Origin: Serratia fonticola
Lineage (GTDB): Bacteria > Pseudomonadota > Gammaproteobacteria > Enterobacterales > Enterobacteriaceae
Reading direction: 5' to 3'
Length of the DNA: 64,000 bases
Assembly: GCF_001006005.1 (NCBI RefSeq)
Contig: NZ_CP011254.1
Coordinates: 4,278,001 to 4,342,000 of the forward strand
Below the pieces are notes generated by a model. It was not told the DNA's origin and did no database searches. It was given only the letters and a program-made list of their open reading frames with translations. Shown one piece after another: positions 48,887-59,461 of this stretch. Numbering within the stretch: the stretch's first letter is position 1; each line of letters starts with the position of its first letter. A program made the position numbers and the translations under genes.

Positions 48887-48913
48887 AAAAAACCCGCCAT
48901 CTAGGCGGGTTTT
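48887..48913 (-). terminator. intrinsic terminator of rne
   Basis: AAAACCCGCC / GGCGGGTTTT, 10-bp stem with a 5-base loop; A-run on its left reads as T on the minus strand, 18 bases after the rne stop. Confidence 0.93.
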
Positions 48914-48930
48914 GTATGGCAGGAATTAAC

Positions 48931-51900
48931 TTAGTCGTTAACCGGCTGCGGTTTGGTGGCTGGAGCAGTGGCCTGATTAGCCGCTGCATGGCCGCCAGCA
49001 GAACCTTTTCCGTCAAAGTTGAAGGAAGGGCGCTGCCACTCGCTGGTCTTCGCGGCTTCCGGCTGATAATCCGGCGCAGGCGCTTTGGTCATCGGGGCGG
49101 TAGCGATATGCTTGTAGAGCGCCGGTTGGGGTTGTGCAACCACTGGGGCCGCCTGCACAGGAGCTGGAGCTGCCTCTGGCTGTGCTGACACCACTTCCGG
49201 CTCTGCGGTTACAGTAGCCTCTGCAGGGGCTGCCACAACGGCTTCCACTACAACTTCTTCCACTGCGGCTTCTTCAACTACAGGCTCTTGCACCACGGGT
49301 TCAGTGATAACTGGCTCAGCTTGTACCGCTGCATCTGCAACCGTCTCATCCTCAGCTGTTTCACTGACAACGGTTTCATCTACCACAACAGCGGCTGGCT
49401 CGGCAGCGACGGCTACGGTATCAACAGGTGCAGTTTCTACCTGGGCTTCAACTACCGGTGTTGCCACCGATTCAGTCACTGCCGGAGCGGTTTCAACTAC
49501 GCTTGGCGCTTCGTTGACTACAGGCTGAACAGGAGCGGCTTCAACAGCCACCGGTGCAGCAGCAACGGCTACGGTTTCTACCGGCACTGGCGCTTGAGCT
49601 TCTTCGTGTTCAACGTAGACGGCTGCTTGTGCCACAGGATAGCTGACCCAAACCTTGCCTGAAGCCATCTCTGGTGAGGCAAACGCCCCGGCCAACGGCA
49701 TTGGTGACTGGTTCGGATAACGCTCGTCACGATAGCGACGACGACGCTGACCACTGACGCGCAGATGGCGTGGAGAACGACGAGAGCGACGTGGCATGCC
49801 ATTTTCACCGTTACCACGGTTGTCAGCTTGCGCGTCATCTTCAGACTGTGCCGCAATGGTCTGTGGCAACAGCTTAACGCTCTCAGCCAATACCGGAGCC
49901 TGGTTTTCTTCAACCTTGGCGACCGGCGCTTTAGGCGCTAACAGCTCTTCAGCGGCGCGATGCAGTTCTTCTTCCGCCGACAGGACGCGAACTTTCTGCG
50001 CGAGTGGACGGCGTTGACGACGCTGCGTTGGCTGCTGATGACGGTCTTCATCTTCGTCATTGCTATGGCTGGCAACAACGACTTCCGCAGTTTCTGGCAC
50101 TTTGACGTCTTGCGGAGCCTGGCGTTTTTCTTCCTGACGACGGCGTTGACGCTCGGCACGTTGTTCACGGCGCTGTTGCTGATCTTCGCGCTGTACCTTG
50201 GCCGCTTCTTCAGTTTGCACTTCGGTATTGGCAGCCGCTGGTGCAGTCTGTTGCTGTGCGTTACGGCGGTTGTTGCGGCGCTGGTCGTCACGGTTTTCAC
50301 GTGGTTCACGCGGCTCGCGATTTTCGCGTGGCTCACGATCGCCACGTTCACGGTTGTCACGCCCTTCGCCACGTTCTTTACGCTCGCCACGTTCACCTTT
50401 ACGGCCAGAACCCTGGCGACGTTGGCCACGACGATCCTGACGACGGTTGTCGCTGTCTTCCGTTTTCTCAGCTACGGCCGGTTTAGCTTCAACCACTGGC
50501 GTTTCTTCACCGGCGAACAGTGACTTCAAGCCACCGAACAGACGGCTTAACAGGCCAGGTTTGGCTTCAGCAGCAGGGGCTGATGAAACTGCCGGTTTGG
50601 CGGCAACGGCAGGCTTGCTAACCACAGGTTCTTCTTCCTGCGGTGGAGCATCCTGTGACAGAGAGAAGGATGCCAGAGCCGGTTGCTCGCGTTTGCGCTC
50701 GACTGGCGCATCATCCTGCGGCTGGGCCATTTCTTCTTCATGCAGCTTCGGCAGCAGGTAGCTCAGGGTTGGTGTTTCTTCACCTTTGCGTACGCGCAGC
50801 ACGGAGTAATGCGGAGTCTGCATCTGATCGTTTGGCACGATGATCGCTTTCACGCCACCCTGGCGCTTCTCGATCGCGCTGACAGAATCACGTTTTTCGT
50901 TCAGCAGGTAGGAAGCAACCTGAACCGGTACGATGGCGTGAACTTCTTTGGTGTTCTCTTTCAGCGCTTCTTCTTCGATCAGGCGCAGAATAGACAGCGC
51001 CAGCGATTCGTTATCACGGATGGTGCCGGTACCGGTACAGCGTGGGCACACGTGGTGGCTAGATTCACCCAGTGACGGGCTGAGGCGCTGACGGGACATT
51101 TCCAACAGGCCGAAACGAGAAATACGGCCAATCTGAATGCGGGCACGGTCCTGGCGGACGGCATCGCGCAGACGGTTTTCCACTTCACGCTGGTGACGAA
51201 CCGGGGTCATATCGATAAAGTCGATAACGATCAGGCCACCCAGGTCGCGCAGGCGCAATTGGCGAGCAATTTCATCTGCGGCTTCCAGGTTGGTATTGAA
51301 TGCGGTTTCTTCGATGTCGCCACCGCGGGTTGCACGCGCGGAGTTGATATCGATAGCGGTCAAGGCTTCGGTGGTGTCGATCACGATGGAACCACCGGAA
51401 GGCAGACGCACTTCACGTTGGAACGCGGACTCGATCTGCGATTCGATCTGGTAATGGCTGAACAGCGGGATTTCGCCACTGTACAATTTGATCTTGCTGC
51501 TGAAATCCGGGCGGCCCAGGGCAGCGATGTGCTCTTTGGCCAGATCGAGTACCTTCGGGTTGTCGATCAGGATTTCGCCGATGTCCGGGCGCAGGTAGTC
51601 GCGGAATGCTCGCACGATAACATTGCTTTCCTGGTGGATCAGGAACGGAGCAGGGCGGCCTTCGGCGGCTTTTTTAATCGCTTCCCAGTGCTTGAGGCGG
51701 AATGACAGGTCCCATTGCAGAGCGTCGGCAGATTTGCCAACGCCAGCGGTGCGGACAATCAGTCCCATGCCGTCTGGCAATTGCAGCGAGGAGAGCGCTT
51801 CTTTCAGTTCGGTACGGTCGTCACCTTCGATGCGGCGGGAAATACCACCGGCACGCGGATTGTTCGGCATCAGAACCAGATAGCTACCGGCCAGGCTGAT

Positions 51901-52257
51901 GAAGGTGGTCAAGGCAGCGCCTTTATTACCCCGTTCTTCTTTATCAACCTGAACGATGACTTCCTGGCCTTCACGCAGCACATCTTTGATGTTTGGGCGA
52001 CCATGGGAAGAGTAATTGCTTGGGAAGTATTCGCGAGCGATTTCTTTTAGCGGGAGGAAACCATGTCTTTCAGCGCCGTAATCAACGAACGCGGCCTCAA
52101 GACTAGGTTCAATTCGAGTGATTTTGCCTTTGTAAATATTCGCTTTTTTCTGCTCATGGCCAGGGCTTTCAATATCCAGATCGTACAGCCGCTGTCCATC
52201 TACAAGGGCAACACGCAACTCTTCCTGCTGAGTTGCGTTAATCAACATTCTTTTCAT
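48931..52257 (-). CDS. rne: ribonuclease E
   Basis: 1108 residues (E. coli 1061). Catalytic half: S1 domain from about 35-120, catalytic aspartates in [20 protein letters not shown] and [10 protein letters not shown] motifs, and the zinc-link CPRCTGTG near 405. C-terminal scaffold: low-complexity Arg-rich RNA-binding region (about 600-720, [20 protein letters not shown]) and a long Ala/Val/Glu/Pro-rich stretch (about 880-1050), ending in the PNPase-binding tail. Main endoribonuclease and organiser of the RNA degradosome. Longer than in E. coli because of the Val/Pro-rich stretch. Confidence 0.97.
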   Translation of the reverse strand: MKRMLINATQQEELRVALVDGQRLYDLDIESPGHEQKKANIYKGKITRIEPSLEAAFVDYGAERHGFLPLKEIAREYFPSNYSSHGRPNIKDVLREGQEVIVQVDKEERGNKGAALTTFISLAGSYLVLMPNNPRAGGISRRIEGDDRTELKEALSSLQLPDGMGLIVRTAGVGKSADALQWDLSFRLKHWEAIKKAAEGRPAPFLIHQESNVIVRAFRDYLRPDIGEILIDNPKVLDLAKEHIAALGRPDFSSKIKLYSGEIPLFSHYQIESQIESAFQREVRLPSGGSIVIDTTEALTAIDINSARATRGGDIEETAFNTNLEAADEIARQLRLRDLGGLIVIDFIDMTPVRHQREVENRLRDAVRQDRARIQIGRISRFGLLEMSRQRLSPSLGESSHHVCPRCTGTGTIRDNESLALSILRLIEEEALKENTKEVHAIVPVQVASYLLNEKRDSVSAIEKRQGGVKAIIVPNDQMQTPHYSVLRVRKGEETPTLSYLLPKLHEEEMAQPQDDAPVERKREQPALASFSLSQDAPPQEEEPVVSKPAVAAKPAVSSAPAAEAKPGLLSRLFGGLKSLFAGEETPVVEAKPAVAEKTEDSDNRRQDRRGQRRQGSGRKGERGERKERGEGRDNRERGDREPRENREPREPRENRDDQRRNNRRNAQQQTAPAAANTEVQTEEAAKVQREDQQQRREQRAERQRRRQEEKRQAPQDVKVPETAEVVVASHSNDEDEDRHQQPTQRRQRRPLAQKVRVLSAEEELHRAAEELLAPKAPVAKVEENQAPVLAESVKLLPQTIAAQSEDDAQADNRGNGENGMPRRSRRSPRHLRVSGQRRRRYRDERYPNQSPMPLAGAFASPEMASGKVWVSYPVAQAAVYVEHEEAQAPVPVETVAVAAAPVAVEAAPVQPVVNEAPSVVETAPAVTESVATPVVEAQVETAPVDTVAVAAEPAAVVVDETVVSETAEDETVADAAVQAEPVITEPVVQEPVVEEAAVEEVVVEAVVAAPAEATVTAEPEVVSAQPEAAPAPVQAAPVVAQPQPALYKHIATAPMTKAPAPDYQPEAAKTSEWQRPSFNFDGKGSAGGHAAANQATAPATKPQPVND

Positions 52258-52810
52258 CTTAACTTACTCGTTTTTTTTACATTATCGACAAAGCTGCGGG
52301 CAAAATAACCTCATGGCCAGGTTAAAACCGAAAACCCCGTGTCTTCTCGCAAAGCCGTCAACCTCACGGTTGTCGCCTGCATAGGGGCGCATTATCTCGG
52401 TAAGCCTGTATTTCTTTGTGAAACACAGCGCTTTTGACTCAGGGAATAGCCTCTGATTTATGATGACAGATCTGATTCCATTTGCCGGCCAAGCTGCAAC
52501 CCGCAGCCCGCTAATTGTTTGATTTCACATTACGTCTTACGCCATTGCTGCGTTTTTGTGCAACCAGACAAACTGTATAATTCCGCAATTCTCCTCGTTT
52601 CAAGGGGATCGGCACGGAAAGTTACAGCATTATTCCATTGCAAGTACCTTTATAGCAAGGTGACTTTTCCTTAACTATGATCGAAACCGCAAACGATCAA
52701 CCTTGCTTGCTGCCTTATTGTTCGCTGGCGTTTCTTTCACAGTCTGAGAGACAGTTAAGCACATAAAAAGAGGTGGCGCTATTGACGCGCTCTATTTAGA
52801 ATCCCGCCCC
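52258..52810. other. rne leader and divergent rne/rluC promoter region
   Basis: About 550 bases without a gene. In E. coli rne has a 361-base leader whose hairpins let RNase E cleave its own mRNA; the long gap on the rne side fits the same autoregulation. A TATAAT at 52576-52581 is a candidate -10 on plus, but its -35 is weak. I did not fold the leader. Confidence 0.6.
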
Positions 52811-53779
52811 ATGAAAACGAACATTCCCGCAGTACAATTAGTGACGATTTCTGACGACGAAGCCGGTCAGAGAATCGACAATTTTTTGCTTGCCCGCCTG
52901 AAAGGCGTGCCGAAGAGCATGATTTATCGCATCGTGCGCAAAGGCGAGGTGCGGGTCAATAAAGGCCGCATCAAGGCTGAATATAAACTGGCCGCGGGCG
53001 ACGTGGTGCGCATTCCTCCGGTTCGGGTCGCCGAGCGTGAAGATGCGCCGGTTTCCGCCAAGTTGGATAAAGTTGCTGCCCTGGCGGATTGCATCCTTTA
53101 TGAGGACGATCACCTGCTGCTGCTGAACAAACCTTCTGGAACGGCGGTGCACGGCGGTAGCGGCCTGAGTTTTGGTGTGATCGAAGGATTGCGGGCATTA
53201 CGTCCGGAAGCACGTTTTCTGGAGCTGGTGCACCGTCTGGATCGCGATACCTCCGGCGTCTTGATGGTGGCCAAGAAGCGTTCGGCGCTGCGTTCGCTGC
53301 ACGAGCAACTGCGCCTCAAGGGGATGCAGAAGGATTATATGGCGTTGGTACGCGGCGAGTGGCAGTCGCACTGTAAAGCGGTGCAGGCACCGTTGCTGAA
53401 GAATATTTTGCAGAGCGGGGAGCGCATTGTTCGCGTCAACAGCGAAGGCAAACCTTCGGAGACCCGCTTCAAGATCGAAGAGCGCTTTGAACATGCCACG
53501 CTGGTGAAGGCCAGCCCGATCACTGGGCGTACCCACCAGATTCGCGTGCATACCTTGCATGCCGGGCATCCGATCGCCTTTGACGATCGTTATGGTGACC
53601 GGGAGTTCGATCGCCAATTGGCGGGCACCGGCCTGAAGCGCCTGTTCCTGCATGCGGCGGCGCTGCGCTTTGAACATCCTGCTACCGGCGAAACGATGCG
53701 CATCGAAGCGCCGATGGATGACGAACTGCGTCATTGCCTGCAGGTATTGCGCCAACGGACCGCCGCAGCAAAAAAATAA
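52811..53779 (+). CDS. rluC: 23S rRNA pseudouridine(955/2504/2580) synthase RluC
   Basis: 322 residues (E. coli 319). S4 RNA-binding domain at the N terminus ([20 protein letters not shown]), then the RluA-family catalytic domain with D144 in HRLDRDTSG, plus [11 protein letters not shown]. Isomerises three uridines in domains V and II of 23S rRNA. Divergent from rne, as in E. coli. Confidence 0.97.
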   Translation: MKTNIPAVQLVTISDDEAGQRIDNFLLARLKGVPKSMIYRIVRKGEVRVNKGRIKAEYKLAAGDVVRIPPVRVAEREDAPVSAKLDKVAALADCILYEDDHLLLLNKPSGTAVHGGSGLSFGVIEGLRALRPEARFLELVHRLDRDTSGVLMVAKKRSALRSLHEQLRLKGMQKDYMALVRGEWQSHCKAVQAPLLKNILQSGERIVRVNSEGKPSETRFKIEERFEHATLVKASPITGRTHQIRVHTLHAGHPIAFDDRYGDREFDRQLAGTGLKRLFLHAAALRFEHPATGETMRIEAPMDDELRHCLQVLRQRTAAAKK

Positions 53780-53833
53780 ACCCCGACATAGTGAGCAGTT
53801 GTGGAATTTGTTAGGGCCGAACATATTCGCTCG

Positions 53834-53857
53834 TAGGGGCGCAGCATGCCGCGCCCA
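53834..53857. repeat. dispersed palindromic repeat, copy 7
   Basis: TAGGGGCGCAGCATGCCGCGCCC, same family, directly at the convergent junction of rluC and yceF, overlapping almost to the yceF stop codon. Confidence 0.75.
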
Positions 53858-53858
53858 C

Positions 53859-54440
53859 TTATACCAGCGGGTTGATCCCTTCAGCCCGCAACATTTCCAA
53901 CAATGCGATCAGCGGCAGGCCGATCAGCGCATTCGGGTCGCGGCCCTCCAGCTTTTCAAACAGCGCAATCCCCAAACCTTCACTCTTGAAGCTACCGGCA
54001 CAATAGAGCGGCTGCTCAAGGTGCACGTAGGTTTCGATCTCCACTTCGCTCAAGGTACGGAAATGAACGTGGAAAGGTTCACATATCACCTGTAGTCGTT
54101 GGCTACGGCTATTATAGAGCGCCAAACCGGTATAGAAGGTCACCTGCTGGCCGCTGGCCTTACGTAGCTGCTGGCGGGCGTTCTCTTCGCTATGGGGCTT
54201 ACCGGTGATTTCTCCGGCGATCACGCAGACCTGATCGGAACCGATAATCAGATAATCTGGGTAGGCCATAGCCAGCGCCTGAGCCTTGGCCGCTGCCAGG
54301 CGCAGCACCAAAGCCTCGGCACTTTCCCCGGGCAGCGGTGTTTCATCGGTTTGCGGTGCTGCACAAATAAAGGGCAGGTGCAGCTTCTCCAACAGCTGCT
54401 GGCGGTAGATTGACGTTGAGGCGAGTAAGAGTCTTTGCAT
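53859..54440 (-). CDS. yceF: 7-methyl-GTP pyrophosphatase YceF (Maf family)
   Basis: 193 residues from the ATG at 54440, giving the same start as E. coli ([20 protein letters not shown]). Maf signature ASTS near residue 7, the E/K and D motif IIGSDQVC, and [14 protein letters not shown] and [15 protein letters not shown]. Hydrolyses m7GTP, a house-cleaning activity. The longer frame to 54479 is not conserved. Divergent from yceD. Confidence 0.96.
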   Translation of the reverse strand: MQRLLLASTSIYRQQLLEKLHLPFICAAPQTDETPLPGESAEALVLRLAAAKAQALAMAYPDYLIIGSDQVCVIAGEITGKPHSEENARQQLRKASGQQVTFYTGLALYNSRSQRLQVICEPFHVHFRTLSEVEIETYVHLEQPLYCAGSFKSEGLGIALFEKLEGRDPNALIGLPLIALLEMLRAEGINPLV

Positions 54441-54581
54441 AATTTTTTCCACAAACCGTAGCGTAAATATGTTGGTCATCTTAAACTGTCGGCCGCTCTG
54501 GAAGCGAATATTGGTGAAAGGTGCCGTTTTAGGGCCTTTTTCTTTGACTCTATGACGTTACAAAGTTAATATGCGCGCCCT

Positions 54582-55103
54582 ATGCAAAAGGTAAAATTAC
54601 CCTTGACCATTGATGCGGTACGTACCGCTCAGAAACGCCTGGACTATGTTGGTTCCTATGCGCCTGAGCTGGTTACACGTGTTGCCGACTCTGTGGTCAG
54701 TGTGGACAGTGATGTCGAAGTGCAGTTGTCGTTTGATATTGATAACCAGCGCCTCGCGGTGATAACAGGGCATGCGGACGTCGCGGTAACGCTGATGTGC
54801 CAACGCTGTGGTGTCCCGTTTGCACATCAAGTCCACACAACATATTGTTTTAGCCCGGTCGTCAATGATGAGCAGGCTGAGGCATTACCGGAAGCGTACG
54901 AACCGATCGAAGTTGACGAGTTTGGCGAAGTCGATCTGTTGGCAATGATTGAAGATGAAATTATTCTTTCACTGCCTGTCGTTCCGGTACATGAATCTGA
55001 ACACTGTGAAGTGTCCGAAGCGGACATGGTGTTTGGCAAACTGCCTCCTGAGGCGGAGAAACCAAATCCATTTGCCGTATTAGCCAGTTTAAAGCGTAAG
55101 TAA
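54582..55103 (+). CDS. yceD: 23S rRNA accumulation protein YceD (DUF177)
   Basis: 173 residues, as in E. coli: [20 protein letters not shown] at the start, a conserved CQRC zinc-like pair near residue 74 (MCQRCGVPF), acidic middle, and [17 protein letters not shown] at the end. Helps 23S rRNA accumulation. First gene of the yceD-rpmF-plsX-fab cluster, only 16 bases before rpmF, so cotranscribed. Confidence 0.95.
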   Translation: MQKVKLPLTIDAVRTAQKRLDYVGSYAPELVTRVADSVVSVDSDVEVQLSFDIDNQRLAVITGHADVAVTLMCQRCGVPFAHQVHTTYCFSPVVNDEQAEALPEAYEPIEVDEFGEVDLLAMIEDEIILSLPVVPVHESEHCEVSEADMVFGKLPPEAEKPNPFAVLASLKRK

Positions 55104-55119
55104 TCGAGGAGTAAGGTCC

Positions 55120-55287
55120 ATGGCCGTACAACAAAATAAACCAACCCGTTCCAAACGTGGCATGCGTCGTTCACACGATGCCCTGACCACCACCACCTTG
55201 TCTGTAGATGCGACTTCCGGTGAAACTCATCGTCGTCACCACATCACTGCCGACGGTTTCTACCGCGGTCGCAAGGTTATCGGCTAA
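55120..55287 (+). CDS. rpmF: 50S ribosomal protein L32
   Basis: 55 residues: [20 protein letters not shown], a Thr/Ser-rich middle, [16 protein letters not shown] at the end. It lacks zinc Cys pairs, as in E. coli L32. It is two residues shorter at the C terminus than E. coli L32. The GAGGAGTAAGG site precedes the ATG. Cotranscribed with yceD and plsX. Confidence 0.97.
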   Translation: MAVQQNKPTRSKRGMRRSHDALTTTTLSVDATSGETHRRHHITADGFYRGRKVIG

Positions 55288-55299
55288 GTCAGCGATACT

Positions 55300-56334
55300 T
55301 TGACTCGTCTAACCCTGGCGTTAGATGCAATGGGCGGGGATTTCGGTCCCTGCGTCACAGTGCCTGCTTCATTGCAGGCACTGGCCTCTAATTTACAGCT
55401 TCATCTCCTGTTAGTCGGCGATCCCGACGTCATCTCCCCGTTACTTGCCAAAGCCGATCCGTCTGTCCTGGAACGCTTGCAAGTCGTACCTGCCGAATCG
55501 GTTATTGCCGGTGACGCCAAGCCTTCACAAGCGATCCGGGCCAGCCGAGGTACCTCTATGCGTATTGCGCTGGAGTTGATTAAAAGCGGTGAGGCGCAGG
55601 CTTGTGTCAGTGCAGGGAATACCGGGGCGTTGATGGGGCTGGCCAAGCTGCTGATCAAACCGTTGGACGGCATTGAACGCCCGGCGTTGATGACCGTGAT
55701 ACCTAACCAACAGCGCGGTAAAACCGTGGTGCTGGATCTGGGGGCCAACGTAGAGTGCGATAGCACGATGCTGGTGCAGTTCGCGGTCATGGGAGCAGTG
55801 ATGGCGGAAGAGGTATTGGGTATCGCGCAGCCACGTGTGGCGCTGCTCAATATCGGCGAAGAAGAAACCAAAGGACTGGATAATATCCGCGAAGCCTCCG
55901 CCGTACTTAAAAAAACTCAGGCAATCAACTATATTGGTTATCTGGAAGGCAACGACCTGCTCACCGGCAAAACTGATGTGATGGTCTGCGACGGCTTTGT
56001 CGGCAACGTCACTCTGAAAACCATGGAAGGTGTGATAAGACTGTTCTTGTCGCTACTCAAGTCATCCTCCGAAGGAGGAAAACAGGCGTGGTGGTTAAAA
56101 TTGTTGGGTCGTTGGTTACAAAAAAGGGTGGCAAGGCGTTTTGGTCATCTGAACCCCGACCAGTATAATGGTGCATGTCTGTTAGGATTGCGGGGAACCG
56201 TGATTAAGAGCCACGGCGCTGCAAACCAAAACGCGTTTGCGGTGGCAATCGAACAGGCTGTACAGGCGGTGCAGCGGCAAGTTCCGGACAGGATTGCTGC
56301 GCGCCTTGAAGCTGTATTACCCAAGAGTGACTGA
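55300..56334 (+). CDS. plsX: phosphate acyltransferase PlsX
   Basis: 344 residues. Starts at a TTG at 55300, as the conserved N terminus (M)[15 protein letters not shown] requires; the family signature is near residues 8-15, and [17 protein letters not shown] follows at the middle. Converts acyl-ACP to acyl-phosphate, the substrate of PlsY, in phospholipid synthesis. 12 bases after rpmF and 6 before fabH. Confidence 0.96.
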   Translation: MTRLTLALDAMGGDFGPCVTVPASLQALASNLQLHLLLVGDPDVISPLLAKADPSVLERLQVVPAESVIAGDAKPSQAIRASRGTSMRIALELIKSGEAQACVSAGNTGALMGLAKLLIKPLDGIERPALMTVIPNQQRGKTVVLDLGANVECDSTMLVQFAVMGAVMAEEVLGIAQPRVALLNIGEEETKGLDNIREASAVLKKTQAINYIGYLEGNDLLTGKTDVMVCDGFVGNVTLKTMEGVIRLFLSLLKSSSEGGKQAWWLKLLGRWLQKRVARRFGHLNPDQYNGACLLGLRGTVIKSHGAANQNAFAVAIEQAVQAVQRQVPDRIAARLEAVLPKSD

Positions 56335-56340
56335 TCGTTC

Positions 56341-57294
56341 ATGTATACAAAGATTCTCGGTACGGGGAGTTACTTACCCGCACAAGTGCGCACCAACGCT
56401 GACTTAGAAAAAATGGTGGATACGTCTGACGAGTGGATCGTGACTCGCACCGGTATTCGTGAACGTCGTATCGCTGCCCCGGATGAAACCGTGGCAACCA
56501 TGAGCTTCCACGCTGCGTCTCACGCGCTGGAAATGGCAGGTGTGGCTAAAGAAGATATCGGCCTGATCGTGGTGGCGACCACCACCTCAAGCCATGCGTT
56601 CCCAAGTTCTGCCTGCCAGGTGCAGCAGATGCTGGGCATTCAGGACTGCGCGGCGTTTGACATCGCGGCGGCCTGTGCTGGTTTTACCTACGCCTTGAGC
56701 GTGGCCGATCAGTACGTCAAGAACGGCGCGGTAAAACATGCGCTGGTGATTGGCTCAGATGCGCTGTCGCGCACGCTCGATCCTGAAGATCGCGGCACGA
56801 TCATCCTGTTTGGCGACGGTGCGGGCGCGGTAGTGCTGGGGGCTTCTGAGGACCAGGGCATTATCTCTACCCATCTGCATGCGGATGGCCGCTATGGCAA
56901 TCTGCTGGCGCTGCCAAATAAAGATCGTCAGAACCCGGATCAGCCTGCCTACGTCACCATGGCGGGCAACGAAGTGTTTAAAGTGGCAGTCACCGAACTG
57001 GCACATATCGTTGATGAAACGCTGAAGGCCAACGATCTTGACCGCAGCGAACTGGATTGGCTGGTTCCGCACCAGGCCAACCTGCGCATCATCAGCGCAA
57101 CGGCAAAAAAACTGGGTATGGGGATGGAGAAAGTGGTGGTGACGCTCGATCGTCACGGAAACACTTCTGCCGCCTCGGTACCTGCGGCGCTCGACGAAGC
57201 CGTACGCGACGGGCGCATCCAGCGTGGTCAGCTGGTGTTGCTGGAAGCATTCGGCGGTGGCTTTACCTGGGGCTCGGCGCTGGTTCGTTTTTGA
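56341..57294 (+). CDS. fabH: beta-ketoacyl-ACP synthase III FabH
   Basis: 317 residues, as in E. coli. Thiolase fold with catalytic Cys112 ([14 protein letters not shown]), the His in [10 protein letters not shown] and the Asn in [11 protein letters not shown]. Starts each fatty-acid chain by condensing acetyl-CoA with malonyl-ACP. Confidence 0.97.
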   Translation: MYTKILGTGSYLPAQVRTNADLEKMVDTSDEWIVTRTGIRERRIAAPDETVATMSFHAASHALEMAGVAKEDIGLIVVATTTSSHAFPSSACQVQQMLGIQDCAAFDIAAACAGFTYALSVADQYVKNGAVKHALVIGSDALSRTLDPEDRGTIILFGDGAGAVVLGASEDQGIISTHLHADGRYGNLLALPNKDRQNPDQPAYVTMAGNEVFKVAVTELAHIVDETLKANDLDRSELDWLVPHQANLRIISATAKKLGMGMEKVVVTLDRHGNTSAASVPAALDEAVRDGRIQRGQLVLLEAFGGGFTWGSALVRF

Positions 57295-57312
57295 TTCAAC
57301 AGGAATAAAAAA

Positions 57313-58242
57313 ATGACGCAAACTGCTTTTGTTTTTCCAGGCCAGGGTTCACAAACCGTTGGCATGTTGGCCGATTTGGCCGCACAGTTTCCCATTGTGG
57401 AACAAACTTTTAGCGACGCTTCAGCGGCTTTGGGTTACGATCTGTGGCAGTTGGTACAGACTGGCCCGGCAGAAGAGCTGAATAAAACCTGGCAGACACA
57501 GCCAGCGTTGTTGGCGGCCTCCGTTGCCATCTTCCGTGTCTGGCAGCAGCAGGGCGGTAACATGCCGGTGATGATGGCCGGCCACAGCCTGGGTGAATAC
57601 TCGGCGCTGGTGTGTGCCGGTGTGCTGGATTTTGCTGCGGCCATCCGTTTGGTAGAGTTGCGCGGCAAGCTGATGCAGGAAGCGGTACCAGAAGGTACCG
57701 GTGCCATGTACGCCATCATCGGTCTGGATAATGCCTCGATTGCCAAAGCCTGTGAGGAGTCTGCTCAAGGCCAGGTAGTTTCACCGGTGAACTTCAACTC
57801 TCCGGGGCAGGTCGTTATCGCGGGCAACAAAGAAGCGGTTGAGCGTGCAGGCGCAGCTTGCAAGGCGGCCGGTGCCAAACGTGCACTGCCGTTGCCGGTG
57901 AGCGTGCCTTCGCACTGCGCACTGATGAAACCGGCTGCCGATAAGCTGGCTGTAGCGTTGCAAGACATCACCTTCAACGCGCCGTTAGTCCCGGTAGTCA
58001 ATAACGTTGATGTCCGCGCAGAGACCGCGCCAGAAGCTATCCGCAGTGCGTTGGTTCGCCAGCTGTACAGCCCGGTGCGCTGGACGGAAAGCGTAGAATT
58101 TATGGCGGCAGAGGGTGTGACTCTGCTGTTGGAAGTGGGCCCAGGCAAAGTGCTGACCGGCCTGACCAAACGCATTGTCGACACTTTGACGGCGGCAGCG
58201 GTTAACGATACTGCCAGCCTGTCTGCGGCGTTGGAACAGTAA
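57313..58242 (+). CDS. fabD: malonyl-CoA:ACP transacylase FabD
   Basis: 309 residues, with catalytic Ser92 in GHSLGEYSALV and the arginine that binds malonate in VELRGKLMQEA. Transfers malonyl from CoA to ACP. 18 bases after fabH, 12 before fabG. Confidence 0.97.
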   Translation: MTQTAFVFPGQGSQTVGMLADLAAQFPIVEQTFSDASAALGYDLWQLVQTGPAEELNKTWQTQPALLAASVAIFRVWQQQGGNMPVMMAGHSLGEYSALVCAGVLDFAAAIRLVELRGKLMQEAVPEGTGAMYAIIGLDNASIAKACEESAQGQVVSPVNFNSPGQVVIAGNKEAVERAGAACKAAGAKRALPLPVSVPSHCALMKPAADKLAVALQDITFNAPLVPVVNNVDVRAETAPEAIRSALVRQLYSPVRWTESVEFMAAEGVTLLLEVGPGKVLTGLTKRIVDTLTAAAVNDTASLSAALEQ

Positions 58243-58254
58243 AAGAGGATAACC

Positions 58255-58989
58255 ATGAGCTTCGAAGGGAAAATTGTCCTGGTCACCGGCGCAAGCCGCG
58301 GTATTGGCCGGGCTATTGCAGAGTTGTTTGTTGCACGTGGCGCCAAGGTTATCGGCACCGCTACCAGCGAGAGCGGTGCTGAAGCCATCAGCAGCTATCT
58401 GGGTGAGAACGGCAAAGGCTATATGCTGAACGTGGTTGATGCTCAATCTATCGACAACGTTTTGACCTCGATTCGTGCGGAATTTGGCGAAATCGACATT
58501 TTAGTGAATAATGCCGGGATTACGCGTGATAACCTGCTGATGCGAATGAAGGATGAGGAGTGGCAGGATATCCTGGACACCAATCTGACTTCCGTATTCC
58601 GTCTGTCAAAAGCGGTAATGCGAGCTATGATGAAAAAGCGGTTTGGCCGTATCATCTCTATCGGTTCCGTTGTTGGTACCATGGGGAATGCAGGGCAGGC
58701 TAATTACGCGGCGGCTAAAGCCGGTCTGATTGGTTTTAGTAAGTCTTTGGCACGTGAGATCGCTTCACGTGGCATTACGGTCAACGTCGTGGCTCCTGGC
58801 TTTATTGAGACGGACATGACACGGGCGTTGACAGAAGATCAACGCGCAGGCATTTTGACTCAGGTTCCGGCTAGCCGGCTTGGGGAAGCTAAAGAAATCG
58901 CCAGCGCTGTTGCATTTTTAGCCTCTGACGAGGCCAGCTACATCACCGGTGAAACGTTACATGTCAATGGCGGCATGTATATGATTTAA
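58255..58989 (+). CDS. fabG: 3-oxoacyl-ACP reductase FabG
   Basis: 244 residues. Short-chain dehydrogenase: NADPH-binding TGASRGIG near 11, NNAG at 85-88, catalytic S138, Y151 and K155 (NYAAAKAG), C-terminal GETLHVNGGMYMI. Reduces 3-oxoacyl-ACP with NADPH. Confidence 0.97.
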   Translation: MSFEGKIVLVTGASRGIGRAIAELFVARGAKVIGTATSESGAEAISSYLGENGKGYMLNVVDAQSIDNVLTSIRAEFGEIDILVNNAGITRDNLLMRMKDEEWQDILDTNLTSVFRLSKAVMRAMMKKRFGRIISIGSVVGTMGNAGQANYAAAKAGLIGFSKSLAREIASRGITVNVVAPGFIETDMTRALTEDQRAGILTQVPASRLGEAKEIASAVAFLASDEASYITGETLHVNGGMYMI

Positions 58990-59143
58990 AAAATGCGAAA
59001 ACTATTTGCGTTATTTGAGGTAAAAACCGCAAAATAGCGTAAAATCGTGGTTTGACCAGCCGGGATTTAGTTGCATCTTTTTCAACATTTTATACACTAC
59101 GAAAACCATCGCGAAAGCGAGTTTTGATAGGAAATTTAAGAGT

Positions 59144-59380
59144 ATGAGCACTATCGAAGAACGCGTTAAGAAAATCATTGTTGAGCAACTGGGTGTTAAG
59201 CAGGAAGAAGTATTGAACAACGCTTCTTTCGTTGAAGACCTGGGCGCTGATTCTCTTGACACCGTTGAGCTGGTAATGGCTCTGGAAGAAGAATTCGACA
59301 CCGAAATTCCAGACGAAGAAGCAGAGAAAATCACTACTGTGCAAGCAGCTATTGATTTCATCAACGCTAGCCAGCAGTAA
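59144..59380 (+). CDS. acpP: acyl carrier protein
   Basis: 78 residues, with the phosphopantetheine attachment serine in GADSLDT (residue 37 counting Met). Highly acidic, nearly identical to E. coli AcpP. It has its own upstream region of about 150 bases, consistent with an extra promoter and its high level of expression. Confidence 0.98.
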   Translation: MSTIEERVKKIIVEQLGVKQEEVLNNASFVEDLGADSLDTVELVMALEEEFDTEIPDEEAEKITTVQAAIDFINASQQ

Positions 59381-59391
59381 GCGAACATATC

Positions 59392-59417
59392 TAGGCGGTC
59401 ACTCGACCGCCTAAGTT
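59392..59417 (+). terminator. hairpin between acpP and fabF
   Basis: TAGGCGGTC / GACCGCCTA stem with a 4-base loop and T-run. It lies between two cotranscribed genes, so it likely attenuates and keeps acpP mRNA above fabF mRNA. Confidence 0.85.
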
Positions 59418-59461
59418 TTTTCTATCCCTAGCGTCATATTTTCCCTCCTTGGAGGACAAAC

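Noticed and set aside
54441..54581. SraB sRNA between yceF and yceD
   Set aside because: E. coli has SraB here, but the gap is only 141 bases and I cannot support an RNA by eye.
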